Source: Ceratodon purpureus (Eukaryota > Streptophyta > Bryopsida > Pseudoditrichales > Ditrichaceae). From it: 64,000 bases of DNA. The DNA lies in assembly GCA_014871385.1 (NCBI GenBank), contig CM026424.1:3599131-3663130 (forward strand). The letters run 5' to 3'. Position 1 is the first letter of the stretch, and each line of letters opens with the position of its first letter. A program made the translations under genes and the position numbers. Below are positions 1-9,527 of this stretch, piece by piece. The notes below the pieces were generated by a model that worked only from the letters and a program-made list of their open reading frames with translations, did not search any database and was not told where the DNA came from.

Positions 1-1670
1 AAGAGGGGGGCTATGTGAGCTGACTTTTTTTGAGAAAAGTCCTTTTCAGCAAAAACAGTGTAAATAGGACCAAGTTACCATGTCAATTTGAAATCCATGT
101 AGATAGTGGCTGTAGAAATCTGGTTGAGAGTCAAATGGACAATAGTGTAGAATTCAGGGGACATGGCCCTACCTAGAGACACGACTTGTCAAATTGACTC
201 TACGTACAGGCACACCCTTTAGAAATTAAGGCATAACTAGGAATTAAGGAAGAAGAAAGAATTACTTCACCACACCACACAACACTGTGTGAGTGATAGT
301 CACATTATGTAAAAAATATAAAAATAGAATTCCATTGTCTAATTGAACTCCCATTACCCTTGAACCAATTGAGAGTTTGGATTACTTGGGTTTTATGTGA
401 CTTGGGGTAATTAAGACGTTAGAGTTATAAAGAGATTCTTTTAAGGAAATACTTTGCATTCTATACATTCTTTACTTACTACAGTGACCTTTAGTTACGT
501 TAAAAGCTAAACGAAAAGACCTATTCCCATGACTTACCACTATTTCTAAATTTCACCAATTACAATGAAGAAGATGCCTTAAGCATATGGAGAATGCTTT
601 GTTGCTATGCATCTCATTTTTGCTTGGATACACCAGATACAAGCAAAGACCTAATTATAATACATATTAAAAAGACTTCAATTACCACTCATGTGAAATA
701 TAATAATCTCAAATATGTGACTTAATTCAAAACCTAGATTCTATGTTCATTTGAAATCCTTCTGCACATTACTTGATTAACACTTGGAAAAAAATTAAAA
801 ATAAAAATAAGTTCACAAACATATCTTTTCTTCAACACTGCAGCCTGCTCCACCCTCCAAGTTTCACTTCCAACAAAGTTAGCTCTTTAGGGTGGGAGTA
901 ATGGTTTGCTACAGGGCGCAACACTTCTTTGAGACAAGGACAATGGATTGCAAGATTGAGGCACTGCGGCACTACAACACTATATAGTTCTAGGATTTGA
1001 AGCCGAGCAAGGTTGGGCCTTTGAATTGGGCTAGGTTGACCTCTAATCCCTCAAGGACGAAAGGGGAAATTAGACGCCCTTCTCGTCACACTCAAACTTG
1101 GTCCATAAACCATCTATGCTCAATATCCGTACTAGGGGAGGACACTTCCATTTTTTTTAATAACCTACGTGCGGCAGAATATAAGATACACTTAAATAAA
1201 CTTAGGTAAAATTTATAAGAAATTTAGATATAAATTAGGGGACATTGAAAGTGGCATGTCCTTTTTAAGTAACATAGGAAACTGGAAAATAGGGCCATTA
1301 AATTTTAGGTAGATATAAATTAGGGCTAAAAGAATTGGATCCTAGAGAAAAAAAATTGAGTGCTATGCCAGTGGATAACATTGACAAGTTCAAGAAGGCA
1401 CTTCTAGCAAGGCATTACGGCATATGTTCAATGTAATATTTTCTAAATTAGGCATATATTTATGGTCATACTTGATAAATACACTTCATGTCTATGTTTT
1501 CAAACACATACTGTGCCTACAATCTCTTCAATACTTCTTTAACCATGAGGTCTTGTTTTTCATGCATGTGTTTGTATCATATTTGTATTCATGCATTGTT
1601 TTGACCTGAATCTTTGTTTCTATAAATTATTTGTGGAGCAAAAAAAAAGGCTTTTTTCCCCTACCGACCC
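1..1670. other. AT-rich intergenic DNA, no gene seen
   Basis: No open frame here looks like a real protein. A mildly GC-richer patch at about 840-1,140 breaks the AT-rich background, but I recognise no domain, RNA or repeat in it. It may be more organelle-derived or decayed repeat DNA, given the mitochondrial fragment that follows; that is a guess. Confidence 0.5.
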
Positions 1671-1982
1671 AATTCATCTTTGTTTATGCTATTAACTATT
1701 AGTTTAGTATTGCTTCTAGTTCATTTTGTCACTTTAAATGGAGGACACTTAGTACCAAATGCTTGGAAATCCTTTGTAGAAATTATTTATGATTTTGTGC
1801 TTAACTTGGTAAATGAACAAATAAGCGGTCTGTCTTCAATGAAACAACGTTTTTTTCCTCTAATCTTTGTTACTTTTACTTTTTATTATTTTGTAATCTT
1901 ATTGGTATGATACCCTATAGTTTTAGAGTAACAAGTCATTTTATAATTACCCTCGGTCTTTCATTATCTCTCTTTATTGGTT
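1671..1982 (+). pseudogene. atp6: Nuclear copy of mitochondrial atp6 (NUMT), partial
   Basis: The reading matches ATP synthase subunit a (F0 sector, mitochondrial inner membrane), the proton-channel subunit. Seen in order: NSSLFMLLTISL, LVHFVTLNGG, VPNAWKSFVEIIYDFVLNL, VNEQISGLSSMKQ, RFFPLIFVTFTF, then in a shifted frame CNLIGMIPYSF and TSHFIITLGLSLSLFIG. The hydrophobic helices and the PNAW and GMIPYSF blocks are typical of land-plant atp6. About 104 codons of a protein of roughly 250 residues are present. A 1-bp loss near 1,882 shifts the frame and the match stops after LFIG, so it cannot be functional. The AT-rich flanks do not look mitochondrial, which supports a short insertion into the nuclear genome. 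Family identification is confident; the exact ends are approximate. Confidence 0.85.
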
Positions 1983-2299
1983 AGTCAATTGCATTCTCTT
2001 CATTTTTTTTAGTTAGTTTTTTTCCTTACAAAGAAAATAGCCTCTAATATATTCCAATGGCTTATATATCACAAAGAATGATAGATATGATAATATGGGT
2101 AATTGTTGTGCGTTATGAAATAACAAAAACATAATTTATGTGATCATAGAACAGAGATGATATTAGAAAAACTATATGTAACGTATATATTATTCAGCAT
2201 ATACATTACTATAAAAAGAAATGGATATTTTTTCTTTGTTTGATATGAATAAATTGTGCATTACTCATGGATTTAACTGTTCTTACCTTAGACTTTCCA

Positions 2300-3320
2300 C
2301 TATTTTGAAATAAAAAAAGTTCACATAAATACTTCTTTACATGCTAGTCTTTTCATCCACACAATACAAGAGTTTTTGTGAAGGTACTCTACAATCATAT
2401 ACCACTATAAAGTGTCGATTAAGTATGCCATTTTGTAGCATTTTTGATAACTTTAAAACAAAACAAATCAAGCATGTCTTTGTCAACTTTATATTCTATA
2501 GCTCTATAGTCCAAAAAGTTTAGAGCACCTTGCCAAACTTGAAGCACACTTGCAAAATATCAATTTCCATGATAATTGATTTTAGGCTCCACCACCATAT
2601 TCCTCCATTTCATTTCAAGACTTAATACTTCTACATCCACTCACCCTCAAGTCATGCGATATTATTGCAAGAGCATGAACTAAAAAGTTGGCTTGGTTTG
2701 TGGAAAGAATGTGGCCCTCTTCTTTCGGTGTTAAGTTCAAACCATGCAAATGTCGCAAATATCTTATCAAGCAGTTTTGAAGTCAAGCTTCACTTCTGCT
2801 GTGTCTAAAGCATGTACCTTAATCTCAAATTGGTCAGAGATCACATATAGCCATTTTAAGAATTTGTCAAGGTCATTCACTTCAACTCGCACATTTTGGG
2901 ACGAGCAATATTTCCAACAAAGTTAGGCAAATTCTTCACCATCATTAAGAAATTGGCTCTGTCAACATCAATATGATTCATCTGTATATGAAAAAGATCA
3001 TAACCACCACGTATAACAACTGATAATGCTCATATGCCCTTGCAATACAAAAGGTACAGTGCGTCTTCAAAATAATTTCAAATTATTCTAATTAGATGGC
3101 ATGTTTGTTGTTGTGGAGATCATATTCATGCTGTAGCGCATAATTGGTCTATGAAATTTTAAGTGTTATATTAATAGCTATGAAGCAACCTTTATAATCT
3201 TGGACAATCCACTTGCTCTTATCCATTTCTTCATTGATTCCAAAAAGTTCTTAGAAGAAGTTTCAAGTGCAAAATTGGGGCATAGGGTCTTTATGTTATC
3301 AATCACTAAATTTTTCATTT
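2300..3320 (+). repeat. Dispersed repeat R1, copy A
   Basis: About 1 kb that aligns by eye, at roughly 70-75% identity, with the reverse complement of 15,301-16,301 and, in its distal part, of 11,640-12,240. Landmarks are a GTTGGCTTGG box near 2,687, TGTCTAAAGCATGTACCTT near 2,802 and GATTCCAAAAAGTT near 3,236. Conceptual peptides are partly shared between copies (KSSFTSAVSKACTL here, KSSLTSAMSKACTL in copy C; FFIDSKKFLEE here, FFIDSKKLIEE in copy B), so it once encoded protein. I do not recognise the family. It has several stops and looks old. Confidence 0.65.
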
Positions 3321-3711
3321 TTATTTATTAGAGAAAAGCTACTATGTGAGCTACAAGTGGTGAGCAATAACTCAACAAGGATTTTGATAATTTTTATCAA
3401 ATGATTCACACCTTTTGAATGCATGATTTTGTTGTTTTTTTTTTTCCACAAGAATATTAACGTATTGATGTCAATATTCGCGTAAATTGAGAAATAGTGT
3501 ACCCAAGAATTATAATATGTACACAATGTTTTCATGGATTAGAGGTATTTTGAAGGAGGGCATGATATGAATATTGTTGAAGAAAAAAAACACTCTTATG
3601 AAGGGTGTGTATGCACAGAGGCTGAAGTATATTCCATAAAAAACATCGCAATTTGATTTGTCAAGTTCACTGATAGAGTTTATTTGGATTATTTGCAATA
3701 CATGTATTCCT
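3321..3711. other. AT-rich gap
   Basis: Nothing recognisable. It lies between repeat R1 and a broken exon-like piece on the minus strand. Confidence 0.4.
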
Positions 3712-4170
3712 TCCCCATTCCATCCAAATCTCCAGTGAATGTCGTGGGGATGTTCTCTGGGAGAGGAGGCAACTCAAAGATCTTATTACCATCATAAGTT
3801 GCGGGAAGATACTTGACTTCTACATGCTCGAGGCTAGCAAAATCAATAGAGAATCGTACCACTATTTAACGTCCAAACGTAATCCTCTTCCTCTCTAGAC
3901 CTCACTTGGAGAACTGTCTCACTCAACACTCCGTTATCATCAAAACTCTCTTTCTCAACGTACATAGACCCCATTTGAAAATGAAACCTAAGACTCAGAA
4001 GCAGCTCCGACACTATAGCTGATCCATCTTCACCAAGTGGCGCTGTAATCGGGGCTGCGTGGCCATGAGCACAAAGAGATGCAATTCTAAGCGCTTGGTA
4101 GAAGACCAGAGGCGTAGAGTCATGCATTGAGAGGAAGCTTAAGGTAGAAAGGGCATAAAAAGTGAGGTGA
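3712..4170 (-). pseudogene. Unrecognised broken gene piece, two reading-frame blocks
   Basis: Reading leftward from about 4,170, the first block contains FYQALRIASLCAHGHAAPI, SELLLSLRFHFQMGSMYVEK, SFDDNGVLSETVLQVRS and EEEDYVWTLN. A second block, 3,845-3,712, reads FASLEHVEVKYLPATYDGNK then IFELPPLPENIP and TFTGDLDGMGKEY in another frame. Both look protein-coding (balanced composition, few low-complexity stretches), but a frame change near 3,860 separates them without clear splice signals. I do not recognise the protein. It may belong with the other fragments at 5.5, 6.7, 7.4 and 7.8 kb, several of which are inverted relative to each other; that link rests only on proximity. Called a pseudogene fragment because of the frame break. 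Confidence 0.45.
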
Positions 4171-4242
4171 AGAAGACTCATCGAGAACTGATTTAAGGTG
4201 GTATCACTTCATGTGCCATCCGTTAAGTAGCACGCACATGGA

Positions 4243-4447
4243 TTTATTCAAATTAAATAAGCATAATGGTTAAGCATTGGCGCCAAGCAAGAACTCTATG
4301 AAAACAAATATTGCTGCCTAGATTATCAAGGCATTAAAACCAATGATTCTTTTTTTAAGGCAGAAAAAAAATGAGCTTGCAAAGTGCTCGCAAAACCTGT
4401 ATCTCGGATCCGAAAGACTCCCTCCCTCCCTCGGATCAAAATCAGCG
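4243..4447 (+). repeat. Left arm of a 0.2 kb inverted repeat
   Basis: About 205 bases that match the reverse complement of 7,196-7,410 at roughly 90% identity by eye, including GCATTGGCGCCAAGCAAG, GCTGCCTAGATTATCAAGG and AACCAATGATTCTTT. The pair brackets the palindrome field at 4.4-6.65 kb and two gene fragments. No target-site duplication is obvious at the outer ends, so I do not call it a transposon end. Confidence 0.8.
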
Positions 4448-4464
4448 AAGATTTTTTTCTCGGC

Positions 4465-4495
<31 letters not shown>

Positions 4496-4625
4496 GAAAA
4501 GAGAGCTTGCAAAGTGCTTATAAACCTGTATCTCGGATCCGAAAGACTCCCTCCCTCCCTCGGGTCAAAATCAGCAAAGATTTTTTCCCCCCAGGAAGAA
4601 AAAAAAAAAAAAAAAAAAAAAAAGG
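4384..4625 (+). repeat. Tandem duplication of about 125 bp with poly-A tracts
   Basis: Two direct copies start GAGCTTGCAAAGTGCT near 4,372 and 4,502. Each continues through a TCTCGGATCCGAAAGACTCC box and a repeated CCCT run, then a run of 20 or more A residues. The second poly-A tract ends near 4,623. The poly-A tracts give spurious lysine-rich reading frames on both strands, which I discount. Confidence 0.75.
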
Positions 4626-5523
4626 AGGAAAGTATAAATGATTAATGCCACTTCAAAACTATACAAATAAAAATCAATGCTCTTTCTTACTTTAGTACAT
4701 ACCAATTGCAAATTCCATCTAATTCTATAAACACGGGCGAGAGATTCATAGCCAAGCTAATGCCCTAAATCATTAATCTTTGTCTATTTCTTTAGATTTA
4801 TGTTCAAATGTTCTCTTTCCTTCTGTCAACTATGAGATATATTTCTCCCAACCAAGGGCGGGAATGCGTCAATCCTTCGAACATTGTCTAATTTTTAAAA
4901 CTTTTATGTCACCTATGCACTCTGTGTGCTGCCATCTAAGGGAGGAAATGCGTCCTTCGGATCCGAGGGACGCATTCTCTGCCCTGGGAGGTAGAGCATT
5001 TGCCCTCAAATAGCCACTGCGAGGTAATTCAGCTAAGTTCGAGGACTCGGAAAACGTCTCTCGGATCCGAGGTACAATTTTTGAGCCTCAAAAGTTAGCT
5101 CTATTCTCTTCGAGTGGATTGCCACTCTGAGGAGTTTGAGCTAACTTCTAAGGCTGAAAAAGTGTCCCTCGGATCCAAAAGACATTTTTCAAGTCTCAAA
5201 AAGCTAGCTTTATTTCTCTCTGACTCCTGAGGTCATTGTTTTAATTTAAAAATTAAATTTCAAGTGAATTTTGGAATTTTAATTTTGCTGAAATGGTTTT
5301 CAATCTACATAAAATCAAGCAACAACTTGTTGAATACACCTCAAACTTGGGCATATTAAATCCCAGTTTCTTCTTCCAGCTCCAAGAACATAAGTCAAAC
5401 ACTGTCAGTCCTTCTAATATAATACACCGTTCTAGTTCAGTGTCGTCAATTGAATAGAAGACTAAGACCTTACATGCAGAAGTTGAAGGACATTTTAGGC
5501 ATTGAGAAATGTCTTTCGGATCC
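4406..5523. repeat. Scattered TCGGATCCGA palindromes
   Basis: GGATCC cores within TCGGATCCGA-like palindromes lie at 4,406, 4,535, 4,959, 5,063, 5,171 and 5,518. Around them GTCTTTC/GAAAGAC or CGTCTCTC/GAGAGACG flanks extend some palindromes to 20 bases or more. They become a continuous chain from 5.9 kb on (separate entry). At 4,920-5,180 the text between cores also repeats loosely (GCCCTGGGAGG, GAGGACTCGG). I see no coding potential. Confidence 0.7.
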
Positions 5524-5543
5524 GAAAGACATAATTAGGTACC

Positions 5544-5765
5544 CTAAATTAACTGAAATTTGTGATGGAAGCAGATGAACTTACTCCTGCCCAAAAAGCT
5601 GCAATTTCCACCCATAGACAAAGGGCTTGTGATGAAGCAGGATACTTTGGGGAAGTTATATAATTCACGTGATTCCTTGCTCCTATTCCACCAGTTTACC
5701 AATCTCTCCTTGTATTTTGCCGCCACTTTGGCAGTGGCAAGCAGTTCCAGCTTCTCGGGATTCAT
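5544..5765 (-). pseudogene. Gene fragment, inverted relative of the 7.4 kb fragment
   Basis: The minus-strand peptide reads NPEKLELLATAKVAAKYK, ERLVNWWNRSKESRELYNFP, and is clearly homologous to the plus-strand piece at 7,400-7,615 (EKLQLLIIARVPGKYKQRV, YWNMSKDSREAYNFPK). After NFPK this copy has one extra base relative to the other; in the shifted frame it continues ALCLWVEIAAFWAG, matching VEIAAYWAE in its relative. So this copy carries a frameshift. I do not know the family. The two copies point away from the palindrome chain between them, so an ancestral exon was duplicated in inverted orientation. Confidence 0.6.
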
Positions 5766-5887
5766 CTCTGATTTGGTTCAGAACGTGCTGAAATGGGCTT
5801 CAATCTACATGAAATCAATGAAGTATCTGTTAAAAACTCATGAAACTCTATAAAAACTGATGGCTTCCAAAAATTCTAGAAAACTAC

Positions 5888-6660
5888 GACAAAATTATGA
5901 TTTTGCAACTTTTTTAGAAGGGCCTAAAACGTCTCTCGGATCCGAGAGACGTTTTAGGCCCCTCTAAAAGTGCTGCAAAATCATGATTCTGGAGCACTTT
6001 TGAAGTGCTTAAAACGTCTCTCGGATCCAAGAGACGTTTTTGGCCCCTCAAAAAGTGCTGCAATATGATCCGAGGAACGTTTTCAGCCCCTCTAAAACTA
6101 CTCCACACTGATGTTGTGAAGCAAGTTTTCTAGGGGTCCAAAACTCCCTTGGATCCGAGGGACGTTTTTAGCCCTCAAAACATAGTATAACATCCTCAGT
6201 GTGGCAACCCACACTGAGGATGTTGTACTATGTTTTGACCCTCCCAAAGGGTCCTTCGGATCCGAGGGATCCTTTGGGAGGGTCAAAACACACTACAAAT
6301 CTCTCAATGTGGCTAGCCACATTGAGAGGTTTGACCTGCCTTTGGAGGCGGTAAAAGGGTCCCTCGGATCGGAGGGACCCTTTTACCGCCTCCAAAGGCA
6401 GGTTAACTGCCTCTGAATGGCATGCAAAAGCATGCCATTTCGAGGCATAATAGGTGCCATCGAAGGCAGTAATTGCGTCCCTCGGATCCGAGGGACGCAT
6501 TGTTTGCCCTCGGAGGCAGCTATTATGCCTCTGAATGGCATCCTTTTGGATGCCATTCATAGCAAGTTGAGCTGCATTTGGAGGGCGGAAAAACGTCCCT
6601 CGGATCCGAGGGACGTTTTCCCGCACTCCAAATGCAGCTCAACTTCCTGTGAATGGCATA
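5888..6660. repeat. Chain of tandem hairpin-forming palindromes
   Basis: At least eight long palindromes stand back to back. GGATCC-type centres lie at 5,938, 6,023, 6,067 (partial), 6,151, 6,258, 6,366 (GGATCG), 6,484 and 6,602; the last four are spaced 106-119 bp apart. Stems run 25-45 bp per side: for example 6,567-6,650 pairs GAGCTGCATTTGGAG with CTCCAAATGCAGCTC. Between them sit secondary palindromes with other centres: 6,175-6,240 (CATCCTCAGTGTGG), 6,300-6,330 (CTCAATGTGGCTAGCCACAT), 6,411-6,450 (GAATGGCATGC) and 6,533-6,562. The single strand could fold into an alternating row of hairpins. Long open frames here are by-products of the palindromes. Confidence 0.9.
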
Positions 6661-6689
6661 CATAATTAAATTAAATAGCAGAATCTAAG

Positions 6690-7067
6690 GTTTTTATTCT
6701 TTACCTCTGTTATGAATCCCTCTCCATTCTTGGGATCCGCTAGAACAAGCAAGCAATCTATCTCTGTATGCGGAGATGTCTTGCAAGCCTTAATTGCTGC
6801 TTGAGCACGTTTAGTGAGAATGTTGTTGTCTCGCTGCTGTCTTTCGCCATTCCTTATTAAGGAGTCGTCATATATCTTCATTGCTGCCTCCTGTGCACTG
6901 AAAATCTCTCTGCATATCAAATAATACCAATACTCCTCTGGGTAATGTAATGCAATTCTTGTCCAATGGTTTTCAAGACTTGGAGAATTGATGATGTAAT
7001 ACCTCATATAAGAAGTTGCAAAATGCATCCTGTGTGAAATGGTACCACTTCTTATTCTTGGTGACAC
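6690..7067 (-). pseudogene. Unrecognised exon-like fragment
   Basis: One uninterrupted minus-strand frame of about 125 codons with convincing protein character: HFATSYMRYYIINSPSLENH, WTRIALHYPEEYWYYLICRE, IFSAQEAAMKIYDDSL, KRAQAAIKACKTSPHTEI, DCLLVLADPKNGEGFITE. It ends at a plausible splice donor (GAG|GTAAAG near 6,705), so it is probably one exon of a larger gene. The upstream end is unclear and the apparent first Met is not supported. No known domain is recognised. It lies inside the 4.24-7.41 kb inverted repeat, between the palindrome chain and the right arm, and none of its neighbours forms an intact gene with it. It could be a living exon with distant partners, but a captured or orphaned fragment is more likely. 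Confidence 0.45.
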
Positions 7068-7195
7068 GGTTCCACTATGTCAAAGTGTTCTCGAAATCGC
7101 GTTCAGGGATGAGATTTCTCAACTGTTCGAATGGTGTATTACCAATTTGTTTTTTACATTTTACATTTTAAATCCACATTTTGCTAAAATGGTTT

Positions 7196-7410
7196 TCAAA
7201 AAAAAATTGCTGATTTTGATCTGAGGGAGGGAGTCTTTTGGATGCATGATACAGGTTTTGTGAGCACTCTGCAAGCTCATTTTTTTGCTACCTTAAAAAA
7301 AGAATCATTGGTTTTAATGCCTTGATAATCTAGGCAGCAATATTTGTTTTCGCAGAGTTCTTGCTTGGCGCCAATGCTTATCCATTATGCTTATTTAATT
7401 TGGATACAAA
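7196..7410 (-). repeat. Right arm of the 0.2 kb inverted repeat
   Basis: Reverse-complement partner of 4,243-4,447. It includes a diverged GGATCC box (now TGGATGCATG at about 7,239) and the GAGGGAGGGAGTC run, so the palindrome element was already next to this segment before the inverted duplication. Its outer edge runs directly into the coding-like fragment at 7.4 kb. Confidence 0.8.
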
Positions 7411-7615
7411 ATTGATTCATGAAAAGCTCCAGCTGCTTATCATTGCAAGGGTGCCAGGAAAATACAAGCAGAGAGTGCTCAAGTATTGGAATATGAGCAA
7501 GGATTCACGTGAGGCATACAACTTTCCTAAGAGTCCTTGCTCAGCAAACGCCCTTTGTCCATAGGTGGAAATCGCAGCTTATTGGGCCGAGATAAGATTA
7601 TTATCTTTCTAATTA
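7400..7615 (+). pseudogene. Gene fragment homologous to the 5.5 kb fragment
   Basis: The plus-strand peptide LDTKLIHEKLQLLIIARVPG, KYKQRVLKYWNMSKDSREAY, NFPKSPCSANALC, then a stop, then VEIAAYWAEIRLLS. It aligns residue by residue with the minus-strand copy at 5,544-5,765. It keeps the frame that the other copy has lost but has its own stop after ALCP. I do not know the protein family. It may continue through an intron (about 7,616-7,798, ending in a CTTGCAG acceptor) into the next fragment on the same strand. Confidence 0.55.
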
Positions 7616-7798
7616 TTTTCTTACTAACCTTTCTTCATCAATGAATATACCTTAGATCCGAGGTACATTTTTAAGAGCCATATATTGTACTCAATTTGTT
7701 GATATAATTTCTTCGCCAAGAATAAAGGTGGCTATAGTGCACTATATAGTTGCAATGCTTTATAAGAATTGACAATGTTGTACTTTTGTTCTTGCAGG

Positions 7799-8089
7799 TG
7801 GAAGAAGAAACTAGGATTTAGTATGCCAAACTTCTCAAACATGAGGAGATTGAGATCCCAACCACAACACCAAGATGCAATATTATAGACATTGAGAGCT
7901 TCTTACTCAGCGGATCTGTCAGGATTTGGAAGAGGGGATTCCATCATTAGCCAAATGATTGTAAGGTACTTTTACGGAGAGCTCGTGAAGAAAGGTGCCA
8001 TTGTAGTTGACAACCTTCCCATGAGGTTCTCAAAGTGGCTAGACACAGCCAGCGCCGGCTGCATCTTCAACGACACCCAGAGGAAATAA
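7799..8089 (+). pseudogene. Unrecognised exon-like fragment after a CTTGCAG acceptor
   Basis: Follows a good splice acceptor (TTCTTGCAG ending at 7,798). In frame: WKKKLGFSMPNFSNMRRLRS, QPQHQDAIL, one stop, then LRASYSADLSGFGRGDSII, SQMIVRYFYGELVKKGAIVV, DNLPMRFSKWLDTASAGCIF, NDTQRK and a natural-looking stop at 8,087. The run after the internal stop has good coding character. It may be the 3' part of the same ancestral gene as the 7.4 kb piece, because strand and intron signals agree. I do not recognise the family. The single internal stop suggests a pseudogene. Confidence 0.45.
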
Positions 8090-8169
8090 TTCTCCCGGCC
8101 TTAGCTCCTAGAATGTCCATGGTATCTCGAGCTTAAACTGCGCAAGCCGTGTCGAGACTCGGAGCGCAC

Positions 8170-8450
8170 TTTGAAAGCAAAGTGTAACAAAGAGATGGAA
8201 GAGTTGGAGGCTCAAGGTCTTGATACACAAAATCCCACTATAGAGGAGAATATGAGTGAGAAAGAAAGAGGCAAGGCTACTGCAAAGAGGCAGAATGATA
8301 GGCCAAGTAGTTGGACAAAATTCAAAAGGACAAGGAGAGGGACCTGGCTAAGGCCAACGCCCCAGAGGACAATTTAACCAATATGAGGCATGCTCAGCTT
8401 GTCAAGCAAAAAGGTCTCAAGGGCGCTTTAGAGATTGAGGGCATCTTAAA
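8170..8450 (+). pseudogene. Charged, coiled-coil-like fragment, weak
   Basis: Two frames carry complementary halves of one hydrophilic, probably helical peptide. 8,171-8,300 reads KCNKEMEELEAQGLDTQNPT, IEENMSEKERGKATAKRQND; then in another frame 8,310-8,450 reads DKIQKDKERDLAKANAPEDN, LTNMRHAQLVKQKGLKGALE. A frame slip near 8,305 separates them. No domain can be named. It ends at the CT microsatellite. Low confidence that this was ever one gene. Confidence 0.3.
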
Positions 8451-8452
8451 GT

Positions 8453-8454
<2 letters not shown>

Positions 8455-8498
<44 letters not shown>

Positions 8499-8508
8499 CT
8501 CTCTCTCT
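8455..8508 (+). repeat. (CT)n microsatellite
   Basis: About 54 bases of CT dinucleotides with a few TTTCT interruptions. It generates spurious Ser-Leu and Arg-Glu reading frames. Confidence 0.95.
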
Positions 8509-9448
8509 AGCCCTGCTGAATGTTGTAATTCTAGCTCCATGTGAGGGAATATACGGACTATTGTATTCATGCGATACATGTCCACGGTATGAGTGAGTTA
8601 CTTTCTTGAAAGTGCCACCTGTTACCATGACCGTAGGGGTTTTCCAAAGGGTTCCATACAATACCCATCTGCTCTACGTCCGTTGCCACTTTGCATTCTC
8701 TGTCTGAGAGTTCCAAGAATCTCGGTTATTCTTGCTGTGGCTGTTGACGTTTGGAGCGCATCTGTACTTGTGCTATCATTAGTTCGATGGCTTCTCCCAG
8801 TGTACAGGTACCCTGCTTGGTCGATAATGAGAGAGAGACATGGCTGGAACTTGATCGTTTTACTTGTGTGTGAATTTTGTTGGTGTTTTGTTTTGTATAC
8901 TGATTATGTGATCGGGATGACAACCGGGGTAGGCTGAAGACACCTTGCATGCGGTTTCAAATTAACTTGTGTTCATTTGAAACTATGGGTGTAGGTGAGG
9001 TCTACCTCCTCATGATCGTGGCTGTACAAGCTCCACTGGGTTTTGAATTTCTTTCAAGACATTTCTTACACACTTCACAACTTCTTGTTGTATCATGATT
9101 GATACTGTTATATTTGGATTTATATTTGCTGTAGTTTGATCCTTGGTATTTGCTGATCGGCACCAGTGTTTGCGGCACGGCTGCTTGATCGTGGCTCTCA
9201 GACTTATAATTAGAATACAGAAGGTTTTTACCTGCTGGATAAAATCTAGTCTGGGACTTTCATTTCTAGCCTCTGGTATATTTTTGGGAAGCTTAATTAA
9301 GCGAGTTCTTGACGGGATCAGTGTTTAGTACCTGTGTACAAACGAATTGAATAATGGATATGTCCTGTGAATTCACCTGAATTAATAATGATACAGCAGA
9401 ATTCCAACTCGTAAGAATATGCCTTGTAAAAGGGTGTTCTGGAAAAGA
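8509..9448. other. Intergenic, no gene supported
   Basis: Moderate GC and some open frames (8,593-8,937 plus strand), but none has recognisable coding character. It could be the 3' flank of the decayed gene upstream. Confidence 0.4.
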
Positions 9449-9523
<75 letters not shown>

Positions 9524-9527
9524 CCCC
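9449..9527 (+). repeat. (CT)n microsatellite with poly-C end
   Basis: About 72 bases of CT with one TT interruption, ending in a run of C. It is the second CT tract within 1 kb. Confidence 0.95.

Noticed and set aside
4318-4645. Lysine-rich and phenylalanine-rich frames
   Set aside because: Products of two poly-A tracts.
6228-6626. 132-codon minus-strand frame and its plus-strand partners
   Set aside because: It lies wholly within the palindrome chain; the peptide repeats VPRIRGT/PSDPRD words translated from the GGATCC units.
5888-6660. CRISPR-like look of regularly spaced repeats
   Set aside because: The repeats are self-complementary and the intervening DNA is also palindromic, and the window is eukaryotic.
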